Positions 25,115 through 32,993 of a stretch of DNA of 64,000 nt are shown piece after piece (positions within the stretch are counted from its first letter, which is position 1; each line of letters opens with the position of its first letter). The stretch comes from Actinoplanes sp040639655 (GTDB lineage: Bacteria; Actinomycetota; Actinomycetes; Mycobacteriales; Micromonosporaceae): positions 62,001 to 126,000 of the forward strand of contig NZ_JBFAAI010000008.1 of NCBI RefSeq assembly GCF_040639655.1. Reading direction: 5' to 3'. A program made the position numbers and the translations under genes. Under the pieces are notes generated by a model that was given only the letters and a program-made list of their open reading frames with translations, did not search any database and was not told the origin of the DNA.

Positions 25115-26838
25115 GACGTCTCCTCGCCGGCTTCCCCACTCTTCTCCTCCGGCGGCGGGTCGTTGTCGCGCAGCACGAGCCGGGCGTAACCCGGTTCGGT
25201 GCGCAGCAGTTCGGTGTGCGGACCCGTCGCCACCGCCCGGCCGTTCTCGACGAAGCAGACCCGATCGGCCCGGCTCAGCAGCAACGGGCTGGTGGTGCAG
25301 AGCACCGTGGTCCGGCCGGCCCGTGCCGCCCGCAGCCGCTCGGCGATCCGGGCCTCGGTGTAGGCGTCCACCGCGTTCGTCGGCTCCACCAGGATCAGCA
25401 CCTCCGGATCGGTGACCAGCGCGCGTGCCAGCCGCAGCCGCTGCCGCTGGCCGCCGGAGAACGACCGGCCACGATCGGCCATCACGGTGTCGGCACCGGA
25501 CGGCAGCGCGTCCACCGCCTCGGTCGCCTCGGCGGCGGCCAGCGCCTCCGGCAGGGTGCCCCGGCCCTCCGGGTCCAGGTCGGAACGCAACCGCCCGGAG
25601 AACAGGGCGGCCTCGTTGTCGGCCACGAGGATCCGTTCCCGTACGTCCGACATCGCGGCGGCGGCCAGCGGGACATCACCCAGGATGGCGCCGTCGGCGT
25701 ACCGGCCGAGACGATCGGCTATCCGGGCCGCGGCGGCGGGAGTCGTGGCGGCGATCGCGGTGAGGCGGCCGGGCGTCACCCGTACGCCCGAATCGGGATC
25801 CACCAGCTCGCCCACCGGAAGCGGCCGCGGATCCGGAGGATCCGGAAGATCGCTGCGTTCCCTCAGCATCGTCACCACGCGGCGGCTCGCCACATGGCCG
25901 CGGGTGATCTTGTCGATCGCCTCGGTGAGCTGGCGCAGCGGCGCGACCAGGAACGCGGCGTAGGCGTAGAACGCCACGAGCTGCCCCAGGGTGATCCGCC
26001 CGTCCACCGCGAAACGTGCACCCAGCCACGTGACCAGCACCAGGAAGACGCCCGGCAGCAGCACCTGCGCCGCCTCCAGCAGCGACTCGATCCGCGCGGT
26101 GTGCACGCCGGCCTCGCTCAGCGCCCGCGACTCGGTGCGGTACCGCGCCGCCATCACCGCCTCGCCGCCCACCCCGCGCAGTACCCGCAGCCCGCCGACC
26201 AGATCCGCGGCGCGTCCGGTCAGCCGGCCCTGCCGGTCCCGGTAGGCCCTCTGACGCCGGTGCAACGGCGGGATCAAGACCCCCACCACCAACATCAACA
26301 TGGGTACGCCGACAAGCACCACCAATCCCAGCGGCACCGAACTGTTCAGCAGCAGAATCGTCACGGTGATCACGGCCAGCAGGGAGCCGACACCTCGGGA
26401 GGTGATGTCGACCGCACCGCCGATGTGGGTGATGTCCGAGGTGCCGATGGCGACCACCTCACCGGCGGCCAGACGCCGCGGCAGGGTGGAGCCGAGCCGG
26501 TTCGCCTGCCGCACCACCACCTGCACCGTCCGGAACGCGGCCGACAGCCAGTTGGTGACCGCGAACCGGTGCCGGGCGATGCCGGTGAGCGCCTGCAGCA
26601 GCCCCACACCGAACAGCACCGACGCCCAGGCGGCCAGGGCCGGCCCGTCGCGGGCCACGGCGGCGTCCACAGCCAGGCCGACGACGGCGGGCACCAGTGA
26701 CTGGCATCCCATCCAGGCGATCGCCAGCAGGGCCGCGACCGCGACCGTCAGGCGGGAACGCCGGATCAGCCAGAGCAGATATCGGGTGGCGGATCGGGAG
26801 TCGGGCGTACCGGGATCGGTCACTGGCAGTCTTCGCAT
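25111..26838 (-). CDS. ABC transporter, fused permease-ATPase half (Walker A and B lost)
   Basis: 575 residues, same build as its partner. The nucleotide domain has an intact signature (FSGGQRQRLRLARAL), but the region where Walker A should lie reads AIAATTPAAAARIADRL with no GxxGxGKS/T, and Walker B is LILVEPT, missing its Asp. On its own it should not bind or hydrolyse ATP normally. In a heterodimer its signature completes the catalytic site formed by the partner's Walker motifs, giving one working and one dead site. The frame is intact. A TAACGT box lies nine bases before the ATG, so it may be nearly leaderless. It leads the two-gene operon. Confidence 0.9.
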   Translation of the reverse strand: MRRLPVTDPGTPDSRSATRYLLWLIRRSRLTVAVAALLAIAWMGCQSLVPAVVGLAVDAAVARDGPALAAWASVLFGVGLLQALTGIARHRFAVTNWLSAAFRTVQVVVRQANRLGSTLPRRLAAGEVVAIGTSDITHIGGAVDITSRGVGSLLAVITVTILLLNSSVPLGLVVLVGVPMLMLVVGVLIPPLHRRQRAYRDRQGRLTGRAADLVGGLRVLRGVGGEAVMAARYRTESRALSEAGVHTARIESLLEAAQVLLPGVFLVLVTWLGARFAVDGRITLGQLVAFYAYAAFLVAPLRQLTEAIDKITRGHVASRRVVTMLRERSDLPDPPDPRPLPVGELVDPDSGVRVTPGRLTAIAATTPAAAARIADRLGRYADGAILGDVPLAAAAMSDVRERILVADNEAALFSGRLRSDLDPEGRGTLPEALAAAEATEAVDALPSGADTVMADRGRSFSGGQRQRLRLARALVTDPEVLILVEPTNAVDAYTEARIAERLRAARAGRTTVLCTTSPLLLSRADRVCFVENGRAVATGPHTELLRTEPGYARLVLRDNDPPPEEKSGEAGEETS

Positions 26839-26880
26839 CAGGACCCGACGTTAAGGGCCCGGGTGCGCGGAGGCGACCGG

Positions 26881-27135
26881 TCAGCGATCGACGGGGTTGA
26901 AATCCCAGACGTGCGGAGCGCGCGCCACCAGGTTCTCCGGTGGGGTGCGCATGTTCTCCGGGGAGTTGCGCCATTTGGTGATGACGACGATGCGATGATC
27001 GGTGGACGAATAGACGTCACTCGACACATGTTGTGGCAGTACCTCCAAGGCAGGCACCGCCGTGTCGCAGACCCAGGCCAGCAGCTCGTCGAAGCCACTA
27101 CGCGAGGCCCGCACCTCCCACATCCGCGCGATCAT
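26881..27135 (-). CDS. Small protein, possible antibiotic-biosynthesis-monooxygenase (ABM) fold
   Basis: 84 residues. The pattern MIARMWEVRASRSGFDELLAWV, then a Val-rich strand (RIVVITKW) and a C-terminal Phe/Trp-containing stretch, recalls the ferredoxin-like ABM fold of about 90-100 residues, but conservation is too low to assign an activity. ATG 27135 is preceded by AGGAAG at good spacing. It stands alone, 42 bases past the start of the ABC operon and 177 bases upstream of nothing transcribed with it. Function unknown. Confidence 0.6.
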   Translation of the reverse strand: MIARMWEVRASRSGFDELLAWVCDTAVPALEVLPQHVSSDVYSSTDHRIVVITKWRNSPENMRTPPENLVARAPHVWDFNPVDR

Positions 27136-27312
27136 GAACGCTTCCTACCCCGGCACACTGACCCCGGTCAAACCCAACCCCGGCCGCACCCGCGCCTCCC
27201 GCCATCGTGCGGCACCGTGCTCCCGCCGATCGTTCAGCCGGCAACGTGGTGAGGTGTGGTCCGCATACGGGCGCCAATCACCACGCAGCCGGGACTACGG
27301 ACGCTGCCTCAT

Positions 27313-28365
27313 TCAGCCGGGAACGCTGATCTCCGTGAGGCTCATCGCCGAATCCGCCGGGAGATCGAGGCGGCTCGGTGCGACGCCGGCCGACACCAGG
27401 TGCGAACCGAGCGCGGCCACCATGGCACCGTTGTCCGTGCAGAGGCCCGGCCGCGGTACGCGGACCGCGATCCCGTATCGCGACGCACGCTCCTCGGCCA
27501 GCACCCGCAGCCGCGAATTCGCCGCCACCCCACCCCCGATGACCAGGGTGTTCACTCCGTTCGACCGGCACGCGTCGATCGCCTTCGCGGTCAGCACATC
27601 ACAGACCGCCTCCTGGAAACTCGCCGACACGTCCGCCACCGGCACCGGCTCCCCGGCCCGTTCCCGGCTCTCCACCCAGCGGGCCACCGCCGTCTTGAGC
27701 CCCGAGAACGAGAAGTCGAACCGGTGCGCGGCAAGATCCTTCGGCGCGGTCAGGCCCCGCGGGAACGCGATCGAACCCGGATCGCCGTCGCGCGCCGACC
27801 GGTCGATGATCGGACCTCCCGGGAAGCCGAGGCCGAGCAGCCGGGCCACCTTGTCGAAGGCTTCGCCGGCGGCGTCGTCGATGGTCGCGCCGAGCGGGGT
27901 GACGCCCGCCGTCAGATCGTCGACCAGCAGCAGCGACGAGTGTCCGCCGGACACCAGCATCGCCACCGCCGGCTCGGGCAGCGGGCCGTGCTCCAGAGTG
28001 TCCACCGCCACGTGCGCGGCCAGGTGGTTGACGCCGTAGATCGGCTTCTCGGCGGCAAGTGCATAGCCTTTCGCGGCCGCCACCCCGACGAGCAGTGCAC
28101 CGGCCAGACCGGGTCCACTGGTGACCGCGATCGCGTCGACGTCGGCGAGGGTCACCCCGGCCTCGTCGAGGGCCCGCTGCATGGTCGGGACCAGTGCCTC
28201 CAGGTGCGCGCGACTGGCCACCTCGGGCACCACCCCGCCGAACCGGGCATGCTGGTCCACGCTGGACGCGAGCGCGTCGGCGAGCAGGGTGTGCCCGCGT
28301 ACGATGCCGACACCGGTCTCGTCGCAGGAGGTCTCGATCCCGAGAACCAGGGGTTCGTCACGCAT
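27313..28365 (-). CDS. tsaD: tRNA N6-threonylcarbamoyladenosine transferase TsaD
   Basis: 350 residues. It transfers the threonylcarbamoyl group to A37 of ANN-decoding tRNAs together with TsaB and TsaE. It has the ASKHA ATPase start LGIETSCDETGVGIV, the metal-binding HLAAH (about residues 118-122), VSGGHSSL, and the second metal Asp region near the C-terminus (GLCTDNGAMVA). It is the last gene of the alr-tsaE-ung-tsaB-rimI-tsaD operon and overlaps rimI by eight bases. Confidence 0.97.
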   Translation of the reverse strand: MRDEPLVLGIETSCDETGVGIVRGHTLLADALASSVDQHARFGGVVPEVASRAHLEALVPTMQRALDEAGVTLADVDAIAVTSGPGLAGALLVGVAAAKGYALAAEKPIYGVNHLAAHVAVDTLEHGPLPEPAVAMLVSGGHSSLLLVDDLTAGVTPLGATIDDAAGEAFDKVARLLGLGFPGGPIIDRSARDGDPGSIAFPRGLTAPKDLAAHRFDFSFSGLKTAVARWVESRERAGEPVPVADVSASFQEAVCDVLTAKAIDACRSNGVNTLVIGGGVAANSRLRVLAEERASRYGIAVRVPRPGLCTDNGAMVAALGSHLVSAGVAPSRLDLPADSAMSLTEISVPG

Positions 28366-28810
28366 TGCGCATCATCACCAGGGCGTCCGTGTTGCTGGGT
28401 TGGTAGTAGCCGCGCCGGATGCCGACCGGCTCGAAGTCGTAACTCCCGTAGAGCCGCTGCGCCGGGGCGTTGTCGACCGCCACCTCGAGCAGCGTCTTGC
28501 GGGTACCGCGGCGGGCCGCCTCGGCGAGCAGCGCCTCCAGCAGCACCCGGCCGAGACCACGGCGCTGAGCGTCCCGGCGGACCGCGATGTTCTGCACCCA
28601 CGACTCGTGTTCGTCCACGACGGACAGACCGGCGTAACCGATCACACTCCCGTTGTCATCGAGCGTCACGAGATAGAACTGACCGGTCGCCAGTTCGTTC
28701 CAGAACATCGCTGCCGACCACTTCTCCGGACCGAAGAGATCCTCCTCGATCGGCAGCACCTCCTCGATGTGCCACCAGCGGAAACGCTCCGTCACCGATC
28801 CGGGGGTCAT
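28358..28810 (-). CDS. rimI: Ribosomal-protein-alanine N-acetyltransferase RimI
   Basis: 150 residues with a GNAT fold: the acetyl-CoA loop RRGLGRVLLEALL (Q/RxxGxG/A) and the preceding strand VQNIAVRRDAQ. RimI acetylates the N-terminal Ala of ribosomal protein S18; in actinobacteria it sits between tsaB and tsaD, as here. It overlaps both neighbours (4 and 8 bases). Confidence 0.92.
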   Translation of the reverse strand: MTPGSVTERFRWWHIEEVLPIEEDLFGPEKWSAAMFWNELATGQFYLVTLDDNGSVIGYAGLSVVDEHESWVQNIAVRRDAQRRGLGRVLLEALLAEAARRGTRKTLLEVAVDNAPAQRLYGSYDFEPVGIRRGYYQPSNTDALVMMRNA

Positions 28811-29538
28811 CGGGTCAGCACCGATTTGCGGGCCGACGGCTCGACCGCGTCCGGCCGGCGCAGGTACAGCGGGGTGAGCGCCTCACCCGGTGCGCCCTGC
28901 CGGATCCGGTCGGCCGCGAAGGCGACCAGGGCGGCACCCGGCGGGTAGAGCAGGTGCTCCTCGACCGGCAGCCCGAACACGTCGCCGTACTTCAGAGCGC
29001 CCTCACCGGCGGCCCGATCGGCCAGGTCGGTCATGGTCGTACCCCCGGGGATCAGCACGCCCGCCGGAAGCGCCCCGCCGACCGCGCCCCGCAGCAGCAC
29101 CGCGACGTCGGCGGGCTTGGCAACCTCGGGACCGGTCAGCCGCTCGCCGTCGGCATACGTCGCGAAGTAGACCTCACGCCGCCGCGCATCGGTGGCGATC
29201 AGTACGCGTCCCGGACCCGCCGCCCGCCCCAGGGCATCGAGCGAGCACACCCCGTAGGTGGGGATGCCCAGCGCCTGCCCCATGCTCGCCGCGGTGGCCA
29301 GGCCGACCCGCAAGCCGGTGAACGGCCCCGGCCCCAGCCCGGCGACGATCGCGGTGAGGTCGCGCGGACGGTGACCGGAGTCGGCGAGGACCGCGGCGAT
29401 CTCCGGGGCGAGCTTCTCCCCGTGGGCGCGCGGATCGACGGTGCGCCGCTCGGCCACACCGGCCAAACCGTCCGCGGTCACCTCGACGAGCGCGGCGGTC
29501 GACGCGGGTGTTGCGGTGTCCAGAGCGAGTACAAGCAC
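28807..29538 (-). CDS. tsaB: tRNA threonylcarbamoyladenosine biosynthesis protein TsaB
   Basis: 243 residues. An ASKHA-type N-terminus (LVLALDTATPASTAALVEV) and the dimerising GLGPGPFTGLRVGLATA segment identify TsaB, the non-catalytic partner of TsaD in t6A synthesis. The C-terminal half is divergent, as usual for the family. It lies ten bases after ung and overlaps rimI by four. Confidence 0.94.
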   Translation of the reverse strand: MLVLALDTATPASTAALVEVTADGLAGVAERRTVDPRAHGEKLAPEIAAVLADSGHRPRDLTAIVAGLGPGPFTGLRVGLATAASMGQALGIPTYGVCSLDALGRAAGPGRVLIATDARRREVYFATYADGERLTGPEVAKPADVAVLLRGAVGGALPAGVLIPGGTTMTDLADRAAGEGALKYGDVFGLPVEEHLLYPPGAALVAFAADRIRQGAPGEALTPLYLRRPDAVEPSARKSVLTR

Positions 29539-29548
29539 AGCGAAAACC

Positions 29549-30232
29549 CTAGACCGTGGCCTTCGGGTCCCAGTCGATGACCGGCCGGCCGCCGTCGGCG
29601 AGTGCCTTGTTCGCCGCGCTGAACGGCCGGCTGCCGAGGAACCCCACCCGATTCAGGGGGCTCGGGTGGCCGGCCTCCAGGATCGCGTGCGCCGGGTTGG
29701 TGACCAGCACCGCCTTCTTCTTCGCGTAGCTGCCCCAGAGCATGAAGACGATCCGCTCGTCACGCTCGTTCAGCGCCTTGATGGTGGCGTCGGTGAACGC
29801 CTCCCAGCCCTTGTTGCCGTGCGAGCCCGCCTTGCCCGCCCGGACCGTCAGAACCGCGTTGAGCAGCAGTACGCCCTGCTTCGCCCACCCGGTCAGGTCG
29901 CCGCCGGCCGGCTTGGGCACGTTCAGATCCTCGTTGAGCTCCTTGAAGATGTTGCTCAGCGACGGCGGCCGGCGCACCCCGTCACGCACGCTGAAGCTCA
30001 AGCCGTGCGCCTGACCGGGGCCGTGATAGGGGTCCTGACCGAGGATCAGCACGCGGGTCTGAGCCGGTGAGCACAGCCGGTACGCCGCGAACAGGTCCTC
30101 CACCGGCGGGTAGACGGTCTGCGTCGCGTATTCCTCGGCCACCCACTCACCCAGAGCGGTGGTCGCGGCGGCGTCGAGGTGGGGGGTCAGCTCGGCTCGC
30201 CACTCGGCCGGCAGCTGCTCGATCAGGTTCAC
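29549..30232 (-). CDS. ung: Uracil-DNA glycosylase
   Basis: 227 residues, the normal length of family 1 UDG. It removes uracil from DNA. The catalytic water-activating loop GQDPYHGPGQAHGLSFSV, the pocket region LLLNAVLTVR, and the minor-groove loop GHPSPLNR with its His are all present. GTG 30232 overlaps the stop of tsaE (GTGA); the longer frame beyond it runs through tsaE and is rejected. Its location inside the t6A operon is unusual in function but tightly coupled in sequence. Confidence 0.95.
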   Translation of the reverse strand: MNLIEQLPAEWRAELTPHLDAAATTALGEWVAEEYATQTVYPPVEDLFAAYRLCSPAQTRVLILGQDPYHGPGQAHGLSFSVRDGVRRPPSLSNIFKELNEDLNVPKPAGGDLTGWAKQGVLLLNAVLTVRAGKAGSHGNKGWEAFTDATIKALNERDERIVFMLWGSYAKKKAVLVTNPAHAILEAGHPSPLNRVGFLGSRPFSAANKALADGGRPVIDWDPKATV

Positions 30233-30678
30233 ATGGTCTCCAGTCGGTGTGCCCAGTCGCCACCGTGCGGCAGCAATTCGACGGTGCGGGTGTCGTCGTC
30301 CAGCCGGTCCAGACGGACCTGCAGGTATTCGTCGTTGAGTTGCTCCACCAGACCGACGCCCCACTCGACGACGGTGACCGCGTCGTCGGCCGAGGCGTCC
30401 AGGTCGAGGTCGTCGATTTCGGCGCGCGGATCCGGCCGGTCGCCGAGACGATAGGCGTCCGCGTGCACCAGCGGGACCGGGCCCCGGTGCACCCGGGCGA
30501 TCACGAACGTCGGCGAGGTGATCGGCCCCTGCACGCCCAGACCGGCGCCGATGCCCTGCGCCATGGCCGTCTTGCCGGCGCCGAGCGGCCCGGTGAGCAG
30601 CACCAGGTCACCGGGGCGCAGCACACCCGCGAGGCGCCGCCCGAACTCACGGGTGTCCTCGACGGTCTTCAGCTTCAC
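30229..30678 (-). CDS. tsaE: tRNA threonylcarbamoyladenosine biosynthesis ATPase TsaE
   Basis: 149 residues: the P-loop GPLGAGKTAMAQGIG, the switch-like SPTFVIARVH, and HADAYRLGD are diagnostic. TsaE drives turnover of the TsaB-TsaD complex. It overlaps the hydrolase gene upstream and ung downstream by four bases each. Confidence 0.95.
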   Translation of the reverse strand: MKLKTVEDTREFGRRLAGVLRPGDLVLLTGPLGAGKTAMAQGIGAGLGVQGPITSPTFVIARVHRGPVPLVHADAYRLGDRPDPRAEIDDLDLDASADDAVTVVEWGVGLVEQLNDEYLQVRLDRLDDDTRTVELLPHGGDWAHRLETM

Positions 30679-31745
30679 GTCAGTTTCTCCAGGAAGGGGA
30701 TCAGCGCGGCGTTGACCTGATCGGCCTTCTCCAGCATCACCACATGGCCGCTGTTCTCGATCTTGAGCAGCTCGGCCTCGGGCAGGTTCTCGATGATCTG
30801 CTCGGAGTGGGTCACCGGAGTCAGATAGTCACGGTCTCCGACGACGACCAGCACCGGGACACCGCGCAACGCGGAGAGCGCCGGAAACCGGTTGTGCGTG
30901 TAGAGGGTCTGCAGGTATTTCGTCAGGGTCTCCGCCGACGTCCTCGAATTCATGCTCTCCACGAACGTCACCAGCGACGGGCTGGGTTTGGTCTCGCCGA
31001 ACCCGTACCGCCGGGTCAGCAGCCAGGCCAGGTCCGACGATGCGACCCGGGCGCGGTCGATGGTGCCGCCGCCGAGCTGGGCGGCCTTGTCCCAGAGCGG
31101 GAAGAACGGTGCGCTCACCCGGGCGACCACGTTGGTGATGCCCAGCTTGGCCTTGTCGAAGAGTCCCGCCGAGGTCGAGATCAGAACCACGCCGGTCACC
31201 CGGTTACCGAACCAGGCCGGGAACTGCTCGGCGAATGCCATGATCGTCATGCCACCCATCGAGTGGCCGACCAGGATGATCCGGCCCTCCGGAACCGCCT
31301 CGGTCAGCACCGCGGCCAGTGAACGGCCGAGCGCGGCCAGATCATAGGTGCCGGACCTCAGTTTGCTGGACCGGCCGTGACCCGGCTGGTCGTAGAAGAC
31401 CAGCCGGTGCGAACCATGCTCGGCGAGCGCCTTGCGCTGGAAGTAGAAGGTGCCCATGTCGAGGGCGAACCCGTGCACGAAGACGATGGTCGGCTCGTCG
31501 GGCGCGCCCTCCGGCTCGATGATCTCGACGTGCAGGTCGGTGCCGTCGGCCGCGGTGACCGTCAGCTCCTTGTCGAAGGGCTGGTCGCCGAAGGGCTCCT
31601 CGACGAAGGGGTCACCGGGTGCGTTGACCGAGCGGCGCACCAGCGCACGCTCCACGGCGAACGCGGTGGCCAGACCGGCCGCGGCCACACCGACCACGGC
31701 CCCGAATATGCCGGCGTTCTTGGCGACCCGCGAACGCTTCCTCAT
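30675..31745 (-). CDS. Alpha/beta-fold hydrolase with N-terminal membrane anchor
   Basis: 356 residues. A basic N-terminus and one hydrophobic segment (about 11-32) are followed by an alpha/beta hydrolase: oxyanion strand IVFVHGFALDMGTF, nucleophile elbow GHSMGG (Ser about 170), an acid in VVVGDRDYLTP and a final His in NSGHVVMLEK. The substrate is unknown. ATG 31745 overlaps the alr stop (ATGA); the longer open frame upstream is in the wrong frame of alr. An alpha/beta hydrolase between alr and tsaE is a conserved actinobacterial arrangement. Confidence 0.9.
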   Translation of the reverse strand: MRKRSRVAKNAGIFGAVVGVAAAGLATAFAVERALVRRSVNAPGDPFVEEPFGDQPFDKELTVTAADGTDLHVEIIEPEGAPDEPTIVFVHGFALDMGTFYFQRKALAEHGSHRLVFYDQPGHGRSSKLRSGTYDLAALGRSLAAVLTEAVPEGRIILVGHSMGGMTIMAFAEQFPAWFGNRVTGVVLISTSAGLFDKAKLGITNVVARVSAPFFPLWDKAAQLGGGTIDRARVASSDLAWLLTRRYGFGETKPSPSLVTFVESMNSRTSAETLTKYLQTLYTHNRFPALSALRGVPVLVVVGDRDYLTPVTHSEQIIENLPEAELLKIENSGHVVMLEKADQVNAALIPFLEKLT

Positions 31746-32863
31746 CGGGCTGCCTCCCCGACGTAGTGACGTGGCACCCGGCTGCTGCCGAACCGCGTGA
31801 CGATCTCGTAGTTGATCGTGCCGGTGGCGGCCGCCCAGTCGTCGGCGGTCGGTTCGCCGTCGTCGCCCGGGCCGAACAGCGTCGCCACATCGCCGGCGGT
31901 CACCGGCTCGTCGCCGACGTCGACGACCATCTGGTCCATGCAGACCCGCCCGGCGATCCGGGCCGTGGTGCCGCCCACCCGGACCGGGCCGGCACTGGAC
32001 GCGTGCCGGGGCACCCCGTCCCCGTATCCCAGCGGCACCACCGCCAGCGTCGTCTCGCGCGTCGTCGTGTAGGTGAGCCCGTAGGACACACCCTGCCCGG
32101 CCGGCACCCGCTTGGCGAGCATCACCCGTGCCCGGGCCGTCATGGCCGGCCGCAGGCCGTAGGTCTCCCCCGCGATCGGCGACAGGCCGTACGCCGCGAT
32201 ACCGGCCCGGACCAGGTCGAAGTGCGTGTCCGGCCGGGTCAGCAGGGCGGCCGAGTTGGCGATGTGCCGATATCGCGGCTCGATGCCGTAGGAGGCGGCC
32301 AGCGCCAGCCCTTCGTGGAAGGCGGCCAGCTGACGGTCGATCGACTCGTGGCCCGGCTCGTCGGCGCAGGCGAAGTGGCTCCACACGCCGACCGCCTCCA
32401 GGTCACCGGAGGCGTGGGCCTTTGCTGCCGCCTCCAGCAGGGCCGGCCACTCGGCGGCGACCGCGCCGCCACGGGACAGGCCGGTGTCGAGCTTGAGGTG
32501 CGCCCGGGCCGGGCGGCCGGCCCGGCGGGCGGCGGCCACCAGCTCGTCGATCAGGCCGGTGCTCGCGGCGCCCAGCTCGACGCCGGCTCCGACCGCCTCG
32601 TGCAGCGCCAGGCCGGGGGTCAGCAGCCAGGCCAGGACCGGCGCGTCGATGCCCGACCGGCGCAGTGTGAGCGCCTCGTCGAGGGTGGCGACGCCCAGCC
32701 AGGCGGCGCCACCGGCGAGCGCGGCCCGGGCGGACGGCACCAGGCCGTGCCCGTAGCCGTCGGCCTTGACCGCCACCAGCACCTCGGCTGAGGTGCGGGC
32801 GCACAGCATCGCGACGTTGTCCCGGATCGCGTCCAGATCGACGCGGACTTCGGCCTGCCACAT
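31742..32863 (-). CDS. alr: Alanine racemase
   Basis: 373 residues. It makes D-alanine for peptidoglycan. The PLP lysine is Lys33 in AVKADGYGHG; the second catalytic base, a Tyr, is in VSYGLTYTTTRET; RAGIAAYGLSP and the C-terminal barrel (GRVCMDQMVVDVG) are standard. A GGAGGC directly abuts the ATG, too close for a normal ribosome site, and a TAGGGT box ends six bases before the start, so the mRNA may be leaderless. It heads the seven-gene operon through tsaD. Confidence 0.96.
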   Translation of the reverse strand: MWQAEVRVDLDAIRDNVAMLCARTSAEVLVAVKADGYGHGLVPSARAALAGGAAWLGVATLDEALTLRRSGIDAPVLAWLLTPGLALHEAVGAGVELGAASTGLIDELVAAARRAGRPARAHLKLDTGLSRGGAVAAEWPALLEAAAKAHASGDLEAVGVWSHFACADEPGHESIDRQLAAFHEGLALAASYGIEPRYRHIANSAALLTRPDTHFDLVRAGIAAYGLSPIAGETYGLRPAMTARARVMLAKRVPAGQGVSYGLTYTTTRETTLAVVPLGYGDGVPRHASSAGPVRVGGTTARIAGRVCMDQMVVDVGDEPVTAGDVATLFGPGDDGEPTADDWAAATGTINYEIVTRFGSSRVPRHYVGEAAR

Positions 32864-32869
32864 GCCTCC

Positions 32870-32875
32870 ACCCTA
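32870..32875 (-). promoter_or_regulatory. Candidate leaderless -10 box for alr
   Basis: TAGGGT on the minus strand, six bases before the ATG at 32863. It separates alr from the acpS-nnr genes lying upstream in the same direction. Confidence 0.45.
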
Positions 32876-32896
32876 CTGAGGCGTATGACAATTTCA

Positions 32897-32993
32897 TTCG
32901 GTCAGGCCAGGACACCGCCGCTCGCCCCGGCGGGATCCGGCGCGGTTCGGCGCGGCCCGGAACCCGGCTCCGTTCGGTCAGGCCAGGACACCG
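32897..32993. repeat. Direct repeat copying the 3' end of nnr
   Basis: A 21-base sequence beginning TTCGGTCAGGCCAGG occurs at 32897-32917 and again at 32973-32993, where it spans the nnr stop codon. The 114-base gap between nnr and alr seems to have gained the second copy by a short tandem duplication. Confidence 0.7.

Noticed and set aside
30675..32384. 569-residue hydrolase with long N-terminal extension
   Set aside because: The extension is an out-of-frame translation of alr; the ATGA overlap and membrane anchor define the start at 31745.
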